Under the pieces are notes generated by a model. That model was given only the letters and a program-made list of their open reading frames with translations. It searched no databases and was not told the origin of the DNA. From Syntrophaceae bacterium (lineage in GTDB: Bacteria > Desulfobacterota > SM23-61): a stretch of DNA of 7,226 nt. The position numbers were made by a program, and so were the translations under genes. Below are positions 1 to 6,596 of this stretch, in pieces (the stretch's first letter is position 1; every line of letters starts with the position of its first letter). Location: assembly GCA_003154025.1 (NCBI GenBank), contig PMCE01000395.1:9578-16803 (forward strand), written 5' to 3'.

Positions 1-887
1 TAGCAGCTGATCTCCCCGGCGGCGCCGTTTCCCAGGATGACTTCCAGGCCGAATTCACGGGAAGCATCGATCGCCCTGGTCAAAGCTTCCGCGCTGCCCA
101 TCTTCATGATTTTGAATTTGACGAACCGGGCGCATCCGAGTTTTTTGGCTTTTTCCACGGCAGCCATCCCGTAGATGGATTCGTCCAGCCCCAGAGGGAG
201 GGGGGAGATGCCGGCCAGTTCCACCATCGCCTCCCATGCATCTTCTTTGAAGGGCTGCTCCAGGAATTCAATGCCCCCGGGATCAAGGCTCTGTACGAAC
301 TTCTTGGCCTGGGCAAAAATGTAGCCTTGGTTGGCATCGGCCCGGACCTGAGCCCTGCCTCGAATGATCCTTTGGGCAAGAGTCACTTTCTCGATATCCT
401 TATCCACATCGAAGCCCACCTTGATTTTGATGGTGTCGTACCTTTGGCCGATGAAGTCTTCCAATTCTTTTCTGATCGCCTCCGGCTCATTCGCCTGAAG
501 GATCCCGACCATGGGGACCGAGCAGGGCTCCGGAGGGGGAGAAAGCAGGGGATTCCCCGCCAACATCTCCAGGGCTGTGAGGAAGGGGGTCGACGCGCAG
601 GGCCGATCCTGGACATGGGCGGCGAAGGAGTCTTGGGCCTGAGCAACGGGGAGGCCTAAAATGTTCGGTCCCTGCTCCCTGGCGAACTGCCAGACCTCAT
701 CCGCCGTCTCCCAAAAATAACCTTGAATGCCGGCCATGGCCTCGCCCAGTCCTTCCCGGCCCTCCGCTTGGAGGACCACGACGGTGCTGTCAAAGACTTT
801 CATCTCCGCGGTGGCAATCTTGTAGGGCTGTTTCAGCGGGACTTTAAGCCGGTAAAGCTCGATCCTTTCGATTTTCATCGCGTTCAT
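1..887 (-). CDS. Enolase-superfamily enzyme, MLE/racemase type (3' end cut off by the window)
   Basis: The first 295 residues are visible; family members usually have about 370. The N-terminal capping domain covers roughly residues 4-125 and includes the substrate-specificity loop around PYKIATAEMKVFD (21-33). The barrel follows. Its chemistry residues are present: KIK at 154-156 (Lys156 would be the first acid/base lysine), metal ligands Asp184 (in RADANQGY), Glu210 (in FLEQP) and Asp235 (in LDES), and the opposite lysine Lys259 in VKFKIMKMG. This is the MLE, dipeptide-epimerase and N-acylamino-acid-racemase arrangement, so abstraction of a proton alpha to a carboxylate is expected; the product is unknown. 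Start 887 is preferred over ATG 878 because GAGGA ends 4 nt before 887 but 13 nt before 878. It is last in the visible operon, where clostridial mut operons carry methylaspartate ammonia-lyase, but it does not resemble that enzyme outside the shared fold. Confidence 0.9.
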   Translation of the reverse strand, partial: MNAMKIERIELYRLKVPLKQPYKIATAEMKVFDSTVVVLQAEGREGLGEAMAGIQGYFWETADEVWQFAREQGPNILGLPVAQAQDSFAAHVQDRPCASTPFLTALEMLAGNPLLSPPPEPCSVPMVGILQANEPEAIRKELEDFIGQRYDTIKIKVGFDVDKDIEKVTLAQRIIRGRAQVRADANQGYIFAQAKKFVQSLDPGGIEFLEQPFKEDAWEAMVELAGISPLPLGLDESIYGMAAVEKAKKLGCARFVKFKIMKMGSAEALTRAIDASREFGLEVILGNGAAGEISC

Positions 888-902
888 CCGATCCTCAGGT
901 AG

Positions 903-922
903 GGGCGGTTCGCGAACCGCCC
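903..922. repeat. Perfect 20-bp palindrome between the LUD and enolase-superfamily genes
   Basis: GGGCGGTTCGCGAACCGCCC equals its own reverse complement. In mRNA it could fold as an 8-bp stem with a CGCG loop, ending about 6 nt before the Shine-Dalgarno of the downstream gene. There is no T-run, so it is not a typical terminator. With the flanking GTAGG it resembles the palindromic intergenic repeats scattered through many environmental bacterial genomes (recollection, not checked). It could equally be a regulator site or a translation-modulating hairpin. Confidence 0.75.
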
Positions 923-930
923 GCAGGGGG

Positions 931-1560
931 TTAATAGCCAAGTTCCTCTCCCACCAGGATCACGGTGAATTCTTTCATCCCCCATGGCCTCCTCTCGATG
1001 ATCGCCGTCACCCGGCAGATCCTGGCCGGCGTTTCGCAGTCATGACAGGATAAATCCTGGGCGCAAGGGGTGGGATCCTTTCGTCTCCGGCAGTTCCGGG
1101 GGGCGATCTTTTTCAGCCTGGCGAGACCCTGGTTCAGGTTCTTGACGATCTTGTTTACCCCGGTGATCACCATGACCTTTTGCGGCCCCATGATCATGGA
1201 GGTAATCCGATTTCCCGTGGCATCCACGTTGATGAGCTTTCCGTCCATCGTCAGCGCATTGGTGCTGGTGAGAAAAACGTCGGACCGCTGATGCTTTTTC
1301 CCGACTTCCAGGCGTCCCTCCGGGGAGAGCCCTTCTTTCCAGTGATCGTAAACCTCGTTTCCCCTCTTCTCCAAAGCTTCCAGGAGCCCCATCTCCCTCA
1401 GAGTGACGGACCCTCCGACTCCCACCGTAGCCCTGGGGGGGATCCTCCTCAGGACCTCCTCCTTGGCCTCTGCGGCGGTAGAGGAATAGATGGCCTCCAT
1501 TTCGTTTTTTTTCAGACTGGCAATCACCTCCGCGATGGTCTCGGGGGGTATTGACTTCAT
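931..1560 (-). CDS. Stand-alone LUD-domain (LutC/YkgG, DUF162) protein
   Basis: This 209-residue protein is a single LUD domain. Family signatures are VGVGGSVTLREMG at 46-58, TSTNALTMDGKLINVDATG at 99-117 and IMGPQKVMVITGVNK at 123-137, followed by a C-terminal cysteine cluster (Cys157, 166, 172, 175, 182) and the closing VILVGEELGY. Members are annotated as lactate-utilization proteins because LutC belongs to the L-lactate oxidation complex, but no LutA or LutB partner is present here and the stand-alone, cysteine-bearing branch has no settled function. The cysteines suggest a metal or iron-sulfur site (inference). It is 51 nt downstream of mutE, with GGAAGGGAG ending 10 nt before the ATG, so it is probably co-transcribed. 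It is soluble, with no signal peptide or membrane segment. The family call is firm; the role in this pathway is not. Confidence 0.9.
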   Translation of the reverse strand: MKSIPPETIAEVIASLKKNEMEAIYSSTAAEAKEEVLRRIPPRATVGVGGSVTLREMGLLEALEKRGNEVYDHWKEGLSPEGRLEVGKKHQRSDVFLTSTNALTMDGKLINVDATGNRITSMIMGPQKVMVITGVNKIVKNLNQGLARLKKIAPRNCRRRKDPTPCAQDLSCHDCETPARICRVTAIIERRPWGMKEFTVILVGEELGY

Positions 1561-1582
1561 AGGATTTTTTCTCCCTTCCTAG

Positions 1583-1603
1583 GGCCTCGGACCTCGTGCC
1601 TCG
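1583..1603. repeat. Three tandem 7-bp units (NNCCTCG) in the mutE-LUD junction
   Basis: GGCCTCG, GACCTCG and TGCCTCG follow each other directly in the 51-nt gap between mutE and the LUD gene, just upstream of that gene's ribosome-binding site. The array is short and could be a degenerate remnant of a dispersed short-period repeat; no function is evident. Confidence 0.5.
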
Positions 1604-1611
1604 ATCCTGGT

Positions 1612-3051
1612 TTAATCCTCCAGCATCTTGCTTACTTCGGTGATATCAAAAATCGCCTCCTGGTAATCGATCTTCTTCCCGATCCGGTGCTCCCGTTCTT
1701 CGATTTTTCCCCGGTTGTACTCCAAAATGTCCCGGCCGAAGGGAAGGTTGGCAGGTTCCAGGTAGCGGACCGCTCCCCGGTCATCCCGCACCGGAATCAC
1801 CTTGCCGGCCACAAACTGATTGGGAGCCCAGGGAATGTCCAGGATCCCGGCCTGAATACTCCTAAGGGAGGCCAGGACCGGGTCTCCTTCCCCCATCTCC
1901 AGAGCCTTGTTTAGGATGGAGCGGGCTTCCCGGGAGATCATCTCTTTCTCCTGGAGGATCTCGGGATTCTCCGGGGACCGACGGCCGCGCATCAGCTGGA
2001 TCGCCATGCGGGTGGCCTTCACTCCTTCGGCATTGGCTTCCTTGGTGGGAATTCCCTCGGCCTCATGGGTCGATTTGGTAATGACTTGCGTGGCTCCCGC
2101 CAGGGTGGCAATGATCCCTCCCAGGACGATGACGGCATAAGCGCGCGGTTCATCCGCCGGGAAGGCCTGCATCCATTGGTGAGTGGCGATGGAGAAAAAA
2201 AACTCCCCCAGGCCGAAACGGCGAAGGTAATCCCTTCCCACCTCCTTCATCGCCCACAGGGCCGCCACGTCCTGGGAAATGTTGAGACTCTGGCAGAGCC
2301 CCATGCTGTAATGCTTCACCCCCTGGCCTGCGGCCATGAGCATCTCCAAGACGGCGACTGCAATTCCGATCCCGGGAGGAATGAGAGTCCCGGTGAGAAA
2401 ACCGGGCTGCTCCCGGTGGAGGAGGACGCCTTTTTCTTCGTAGAAGGAAGTCAGCCGGTCCAGGTACTGGTAGTTGCGGATTCCCTGTTCAAAGGGGAGG
2501 TCTTTGGTGTAGGCTGCCGTGTAGGAAATCCCCGCTCCGAGAAAAGCGGTCATGCCCCCGGCAAACCCCATCTCCGCGGTGAGCTGGGGAAAGGCGGTGC
2601 CGGAGAGGACGATGATGGGCCGCTTCACCGAATCCGAAATCTTCCGCACGGCTTTCAGGCCGTGGTTCACAATCGGGCATCCGTTCAGCATGGAGCGGCC
2701 TGCCCTCTGGCTCTCTTCAATCCCCCGCTGGGCCTCCTGGAACTTCAGGTTTCGCGTGTAGGTATCCGTTGTGTTGGGTAGGAGGTCCGCCCCTCCTTTC
2801 TCCTGCAACCACTGGAGGAGGGCAATGTGGCCGTCGAGAAGAGCGACCCCTCCGCGGGGTTGAACCAGGGTGCGCCCCTGCTTCTCGGCCTCGACGATGA
2901 CTCGGGCATAATTCTTTTCCGGAGGAAGGCTTTTCAGGTATTCAACGGCTTCCCCCAGATCGATCTCTTTCCCGGTGGGCCACAGAGCGAGGATTCTTTT
3001 CCGTTCTTTAAAAAATTCTTCGTCGGACCAGCGCTGGTTATTCAGTTCCAT
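1612..3051 (-). CDS. mutE: Glutamate-mutase-type large catalytic subunit (MutE/GlmE family) with altered active site
   Basis: At 479 residues it matches clostridial GlmE (about 483) and starts alike, MELNNQRW. Large subunits of this family form a TIM barrel that binds adenosylcobalamin together with MutS and rearranges glutamate to 3-methylaspartate by radical chemistry. Alignment from memory to C. cochlearium GlmE needs no gap to about residue 340. Conserved: Arg66 (QPRGGVALLD), Arg100 (DTYTR), Tyr177 and Tyr181 (GISYTAAY), and Lys326 and Glu330 (ITKSTHE, contacts to the cofactor ribose). Changed: Arg149 is Leu (IVLSGTAF), Glu171 is Leu (TAFLGAGISY) and Phe216 is Pro (REQPGFLTG). Loss of one claw arginine and of the residue facing the amino group argues against glutamate as substrate. 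The family call is secure; the specific activity is uncertain. A weak AAGG ends 7 nt before the ATG. Confidence 0.93.
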   Translation of the reverse strand: MELNNQRWSDEEFFKERKRILALWPTGKEIDLGEAVEYLKSLPPEKNYARVIVEAEKQGRTLVQPRGGVALLDGHIALLQWLQEKGGADLLPNTTDTYTRNLKFQEAQRGIEESQRAGRSMLNGCPIVNHGLKAVRKISDSVKRPIIVLSGTAFPQLTAEMGFAGGMTAFLGAGISYTAAYTKDLPFEQGIRNYQYLDRLTSFYEEKGVLLHREQPGFLTGTLIPPGIGIAVAVLEMLMAAGQGVKHYSMGLCQSLNISQDVAALWAMKEVGRDYLRRFGLGEFFFSIATHQWMQAFPADEPRAYAVIVLGGIIATLAGATQVITKSTHEAEGIPTKEANAEGVKATRMAIQLMRGRRSPENPEILQEKEMISREARSILNKALEMGEGDPVLASLRSIQAGILDIPWAPNQFVAGKVIPVRDDRGAVRYLEPANLPFGRDILEYNRGKIEEREHRIGKKIDYQEAIFDITEVSKMLED

Positions 3052-3077
3052 AGAAATGCCTTAAAGACCAAAAATTA

Positions 3078-3176
3078 ACCGCGAAGACGCAAAGATCGCA
3101 AAGGAACAGGATTTCGAGGATGAAATCTTTTTGTGTTTTTTCATGAAAATTTTTGCGTTCTTCGCGTCTTTGCGGT
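3078..3176. repeat. Imperfect inverted repeat filling the mutL-mutE gap
   Basis: The arms at 3078-3103 and 3151-3176 are 26 nt each and match as inverted copies at 22 positions, separated by a 47-nt AT-rich spacer. Each arm is itself a degenerate repeat of a GCAAAGA-like unit with an 8-9 nt step. The element occupies most of the 130-nt gap between mutL and mutE, the longest non-coding stretch in the window. Sequences of the form ACCGCAAAGACGC...GCAAAG are, from memory, common dispersed intergenic repeats in Deltaproteobacteria. In mRNA it could form a long stem between the two genes; no terminator T-run follows it in the direction of transcription. Confidence 0.75.
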
Positions 3177-3181
3177 GAAAA

Positions 3182-4570
3182 TTATTCGTTCCATTCTTTC
3201 AAGTATTTCCTGCCGATCCGGAAGGCGATCTCCGGATACCGGTCGGCCAGTAATCCCACCGCAAAGAGGCAATACCGGGCGTCGGTATAGAGGCTCGGGC
3301 TCTTCGGGCGCAGGGAAAAAGGCTCTCCGGGGGAAAACAGAGTCTTTTCCAGAAGGGCCCCCGCCTGGGGATGGTGGATGAAAATTCCGCCCGTCCCGAT
3401 GAGGGTTTCCACGGCGGTCAAGTCTTTTCCGTGCTGGATGTAATATTGGCCGTGGGGTCCCCAGAGCGTCTCGATCGATCCCGCATGCCGTTCCATCGCC
3501 GCCCGCGCAGCGCACGCGGCCAGGGCAAAGTCAAGGTCTTGATCTTCAGAGGACTCCGGAATGGTTTCGACGCACTGGGAGAGCCTTCCCAGTTTTTGAG
3601 CGAGGTCCGGGTGGGAGAGACGGGCGTTTTCCAGAATCCGGTCCTGGCCGCACAGTTTCAGGATCGTCCCGGCGTTGTACCGAATCCCCAGGTCTCCCTC
3701 CACCGTTCGCTTGGCCAGAGGCTCGGGGAGCCCCTTGCGGACGACCCCCGGTTGCACCGAGTTTCCCATGCCGAAGGAATGAACATCCGTCGTCGCCCCC
3801 CCGATGTCCACGATGACCAGGTCGCCCAGCCCCTTCTCCGAGCCCGTTCCCTGCGAGAGGAGCTGGGCAGCGCGCAGAACGGCGGTGGGGGTGGGCATGA
3901 GGATTCCCTCCACAAACTCCTCCGCCTTTTTCAAACCCTTGGCCTCGATGATCCGCTCGATGAAGACTTTACGAATCATGGCCCGAGCCGGTTCCACGTT
4001 CAGCACGTTCACTTCGGGCATGACATTGTCGGCCAGGAGCGTGATTTTGCCGGCCGCGGATAATATGGCCTGAACCTCGTCGGCGGCGGACTTGTTGCCG
4101 GCGATCAGGATCGGACAACGGACCCCGCTGCGGGAAAGCATCCGGGCATTGTCGAGAATAACCTCGCTGTTCCCCCCATCCGTCCCCCCGGCCAGGAGAA
4201 GGATATCCGGATTCAGACTCTCCAACTCCTCCATCTCCCGGGTCGCCAGGCGGAAAGAATAGACCTTGACCACCTTGGCCCCCGCTCCGAGCGCGGCCCG
4301 CCGGCCAGCCTCAGCCGAGAGCTCCGGAATCAAGCCGATGGTCACCATCCCCAAGCCGCCGGCGGCGCTGCTGCTGGAGATTCGGCATTCGTAAGCGGCA
4401 TTTTTCAGGTGAGAAGGCAGCAGGTCCAGCGCCTTCCGCAGGCCGACCATGATGTCCGTTTCCACGGTGGTGCAGCTCTGGGCGTAGGCGAGGATCTCTT
4501 CGGCGGCCAGGTCGACGGCCAGGATTTTGGTGAAGGTGCTGCCGAAATCTATTAAAAGGGCAAGGGACAT
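3182..4570 (-). CDS. mutL: MutL/GlmL, ASKHA-fold partner protein of glutamate-mutase-type enzyme
   Basis: This 462-residue protein has the ASKHA (actin/Hsp70/sugar kinase) signatures of the MutL family encoded between mutS and mutE in glutamate mutase operons: phosphate-1 loop LIDFGSTFTK (6-15), SSSSAAGGLGMVTIG (65-79), LLLAGGTDGGN (124-134), phosphate-2 loop VIVDIGGATTDVHS (252-265) and adenosine-site segment LIGTGGIFIH (390-399). By analogy with other B12 reactivating factors it may use ATP to protect or repair the mutase; this has not been well proven for MutL. It is unrelated to the DNA mismatch-repair MutL. Start 4570 (MSLALLIDFG) fits homologues. An in-frame ATG at 4594 would add eight residues (MHYALCAH) encoded entirely by the adjacent heptamer repeat, so it is less likely. 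Neither ATG has a recognisable Shine-Dalgarno, which is odd for a gene 69 nt from its upstream neighbour. Confidence 0.93.
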   Translation of the reverse strand: MSLALLIDFGSTFTKILAVDLAAEEILAYAQSCTTVETDIMVGLRKALDLLPSHLKNAAYECRISSSSAAGGLGMVTIGLIPELSAEAGRRAALGAGAKVVKVYSFRLATREMEELESLNPDILLLAGGTDGGNSEVILDNARMLSRSGVRCPILIAGNKSAADEVQAILSAAGKITLLADNVMPEVNVLNVEPARAMIRKVFIERIIEAKGLKKAEEFVEGILMPTPTAVLRAAQLLSQGTGSEKGLGDLVIVDIGGATTDVHSFGMGNSVQPGVVRKGLPEPLAKRTVEGDLGIRYNAGTILKLCGQDRILENARLSHPDLAQKLGRLSQCVETIPESSEDQDLDFALAACAARAAMERHAGSIETLWGPHGQYYIQHGKDLTAVETLIGTGGIFIHHPQAGALLEKTLFSPGEPFSLRPKSPSLYTDARYCLFAVGLLADRYPEIAFRIGRKYLKEWNE

Positions 4571-4576
4571 ATGCGC

Positions 4577-4646
4577 GCATAGCGCATAGTGCATAGAGCA
4601 TAGCGAAGGAGAAGGATTCTTTGCGCTATGCCCTATGCTCTATGCG
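4577..4646. repeat. Heptamer-based inverted repeat (GCATAGN / NCTATGC) at the mutS-mutL junction
   Basis: Four tandem heptamers GCATAGC, GCATAGT, GCATAGA, GCATAGC lie at 4577-4604, and three opposing heptamers GCTATGC, CCTATGC, TCTATGC at 4625-4645. The arms 4583-4605 and 4624-4646 pair over 23 nt with two mismatches around an 18-nt loop. The right arm contains the mutS stop codon (TAG, 4640-4642), and the left arm holds the alternative mutL ATG at 4594. It looks like an inserted dispersed palindromic element. In mRNA it would form a stable hairpin about 12 nt before the mutL start. Confidence 0.85.
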
Positions 4647-5068
4647 TCTTTTTTATTTGCCAGGTCTTTCTTCAAATCTTCGATCACCTGTTTGGGGGAG
4701 ACGCCGGGGGGGTAGGCGCGGTTGAAGCCCATCTGAAGAAAACGCTTCTCCACCTCTTCCCACTTCTGCCGGCCCACCACCAGGTTTCCCCCGATGACCA
4801 GATGGATCTCCCCGATTCCGGCCTCGACGCAGTTTTCCCGGAATCCGCGGCACTCCATCTCCCCATGGCCGCAGAGGGAACCCACCAGGATGGCGTGGGC
4901 CGCAGCTTCGATGGTTGCGCGGATAAAATCCTGCTGCGAGGAGAAAGTTCCGATGTTGACCACTTTGAACCCGCCGGCCTCGAGGGCGTGGGCCATGATC
5001 TTGTTTCCCACCACATGGGCGTCCACTCCCAGGACTCCCAGGACGACGGTCTTTATTTTGTCCTTCAT
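4640..5068 (-). CDS. mutS: Glutamate-mutase-type small subunit, B12-binding (MutS/GlmS family)
   Basis: This 142-residue protein is a stand-alone cobalamin-binding Rossmann-like domain that carries adenosylcobalamin in the base-off, His-on state and pairs with MutE. The motif DAHVVG at 16-21 supplies His18, the expected lower cobalt ligand. The other two landmarks are [10 protein letters not shown] (61-70) and VIGGNLVVG (91-99). Clostridial GlmS is about 137 residues and aligns almost end to end. The first position of the usual SxL motif (Ser61 in GlmS) is Gly63 here, and Tyr64 is Cys66. The ATG overlaps the tctA stop as ATGA, so translation is probably coupled to the transporter. The TAG stop lies in the heptamer repeat, which supplies only the last residues after the C-terminal helix. 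It is not the mismatch-repair MutS. Confidence 0.95.
   Translation of the reverse strand: MKDKIKTVVLGVLGVDAHVVGNKIMAHALEAGGFKVVNIGTFSSQQDFIRATIEAAAHAILVGSLCGHGEMECRGFRENCVEAGIGEIHLVIGGNLVVGRQKWEEVEKRFLQMGFNRAYPPGVSPKQVIEDLKKDLANKKDA
5065..5068 (-). promoter_or_regulatory. ATGA stop/start overlap coupling tctA to mutS
   Basis: The tctA stop TGA (5065-5067) and the mutS ATG (5066-5068) share bases. The sequence ahead of mutS has no strong Shine-Dalgarno, so reinitiation by ribosomes finishing tctA is the likely route. This ties production of the mutase small subunit to the permease. Confidence 0.8.
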
Positions 5069-6573
5069 CCCGCCACCGGAGCTTTCTTTCTTTTCCTGAA
5101 GGCCCTCCAGGCCGGCATAAGCAGGATGAAGAAAGAGGCCACCATCAGGAAAGCGCTTACCGGCCGCCGGAAGAAGACTGAAACGTCATTCCCTTCCCCG
5201 ATCATGGTGGTGATAAAATATTTTTCAGCCATCGGTCCAAGGATGAGCCCCAGGATCATGGGAGGGGTGGGGAGGTCGTAGCGGCGCATGAAATAACCCA
5301 CGATGCCGAAGATGACCATGAACCAGACGTCGGTCATGTCGTTGCGCAGGGCGAAAGCCCCGAGGAGACAGAAGGAGATGATGAAGGCGGAGAGGATGAT
5401 TTCCGGAACCCGCATCAGCTCGGAAAAGAATTTTGCACAGACCAGGCCGGCGAAGATCATCACCAGGTTGCAGATCATGAAACCCACAAAAACGGTGTAG
5501 ACCTCCTCCGGGGTCTTGGTGAAGAGCAGCGGCCCGGGCTGAATCCCGTGGAGGAGAAAGGCTCCCATCATGACCGCCGTCGCTCCGCTGCCCGGAATCC
5601 CGAGGGCGAAAAGGTGGAGCATGGCTCCGCCGGTAGAGGCGTTGATCGAAGTTTCGGACGCGACCAGCCCCTCCCAAATTCCCGTTCCGAAAAGCTCGGG
5701 ATGCTTGGAGACCTGCTTTTCCACCCCGTAACTCACAAAGGAGGTCACCGTGGCCCCGCTCCCCGGCAGGGCCCCCATGGCCGTCCCGATGCCCAGTCCG
5801 CGAAGGAGGCTGGCTCGTAGCGCCCAGAGCTCCCGGAAAGTGGGGAGGCTCGTCTTGGGACGGATTCGGTAGGTTTCCGATTCCCCTTTTCCGATCGCCG
5901 AGAGTTGTTCGAGCACCTCCCCGATGGCGAAAATCCCGATCAGAACGGTGACAAAATTGATCCCCGTTTCCATGATTTGAATGCCAAAGGTGAAACGCGG
6001 GGCTCCGTAGATATCGTCCATGCCCACCGTAGCCAGGATCAGCCCGATGGACATGGAAATCAGAGCGCTTCCCATGGAACGGGTCCCGATGACCACGACG
6101 CTGGCCAACCCCAGAAAGACCACAGCGAAGTATTCCGTGGAGGAAAACGACAGGGCTACCTTGGCGAAGGGGGGCCCGGCGAGCGTCATGACCAGGGCGC
6201 TGATGAAGCCGCCGATGGCCGAGCACATGATGGCCATGCCCAGCGCCTTGGAGACATGACCTTTCTTGTTCAGCTTGTACCCTTCCCAGGTGGTGGGGAC
6301 GTTCATGGGGTCCCCGGGGATATTGAAGAGGATTCCGGTAATGGAGCCGCCGAAGACGCCGCCACAGTAGATTCCGCTCATCAGCAGGAGAGACGGAACG
6401 ATCCCCATGAGGTACGTGAAGGGCAGCACCAGGACGATGGCGTTCAGCATGGTGATACCCGGGAGGGCCCCGGCCAAGACCCCGATTACCATGCCCACGA
6501 TAATCATTAGAAAATTGAGGGGGGCAAAAGTGTTGATCAGGCCGATCCACATGTAGGAAAGTTGGTCCACCAT
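5065..6573 (-). CDS. tctA: Tripartite tricarboxylate transporter large permease, TctA family
   Basis: This 502-residue polytopic membrane protein has the usual length and landmarks of TctA: an early hydrophobic hairpin with [20 protein letters not shown] (31-50), the [15 protein letters not shown] segment (75-89), a second copy of the LPG motif at [12 protein letters not shown] (268-279), and [14 protein letters not shown] (324-337) with GIQPGPLLF (343-351). TctA proteins form the channel of a secondary transporter that works with TctB and a periplasmic TctC binding protein, driven by an ion gradient. Substrates are usually di- or tricarboxylates. The conserved APEAANNA segment is replaced here by ASETSINA (305-312), so the substrate may be atypical. 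It lies 23 nt after tctB with AAGGGA just upstream of its start, and overlaps mutS by 4 nt. The cargo is inferred to be the mutase substrate or its precursor. Confidence 0.95.
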   Translation of the reverse strand: MVDQLSYMWIGLINTFAPLNFLMIIVGMVIGVLAGALPGITMLNAIVLVLPFTYLMGIVPSLLLMSGIYCGGVFGGSITGILFNIPGDPMNVPTTWEGYKLNKKGHVSKALGMAIMCSAIGGFISALVMTLAGPPFAKVALSFSSTEYFAVVFLGLASVVVIGTRSMGSALISMSIGLILATVGMDDIYGAPRFTFGIQIMETGINFVTVLIGIFAIGEVLEQLSAIGKGESETYRIRPKTSLPTFRELWALRASLLRGLGIGTAMGALPGSGATVTSFVSYGVEKQVSKHPELFGTGIWEGLVASETSINASTGGAMLHLFALGIPGSGATAVMMGAFLLHGIQPGPLLFTKTPEEVYTVFVGFMICNLVMIFAGLVCAKFFSELMRVPEIILSAFIISFCLLGAFALRNDMTDVWFMVIFGIVGYFMRRYDLPTPPMILGLILGPMAEKYFITTMIGEGNDVSVFFRRPVSAFLMVASFFILLMPAWRAFRKRKKAPVAG

Positions 6574-6596
6574 GGATTCCCTTTCTTTCCGCGTAT

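Noticed and set aside
1..887. Calling the left-edge enzyme methylaspartate ammonia-lyase because it follows mutE
   Set aside because: The KIK at 154-156, DANQG, LDES and VKFK motifs fit the MLE/racemase branch; the conserved His and the sequence style of known methylaspartate ammonia-lyases are absent.
2065..2781. 238-codon open frame on the plus strand antisense to mutE
   Set aside because: Low-complexity GC-driven composition, no recognisable domain, and fully covered by the well-supported mutE.
3133..3381. Small plus-strand open frame starting in the mutL-mutE gap
   Set aside because: Its start lies in the inverted repeat and the rest is antisense to mutL; no ribosome-binding site or family match.
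4577..4646. CRISPR-like array from the repeated heptamers
   Set aside because: Units are 7 bp, tandem without spacers, and arranged as opposing arms of a palindrome.
3182..5068. Reading mutL and mutS as DNA mismatch-repair genes
   Set aside because: The names coincide only; the proteins are an ASKHA-fold protein and a 142-residue B12-binding domain, with no MutS or MutL repair domains.
5225..6550. 441-codon open frame on the minus strand overlapping tctA in another frame
   Set aside because: Rich in Arg, His, Gly and Pro with no family resemblance; it is a by-product of GC-rich codon use in tctA.
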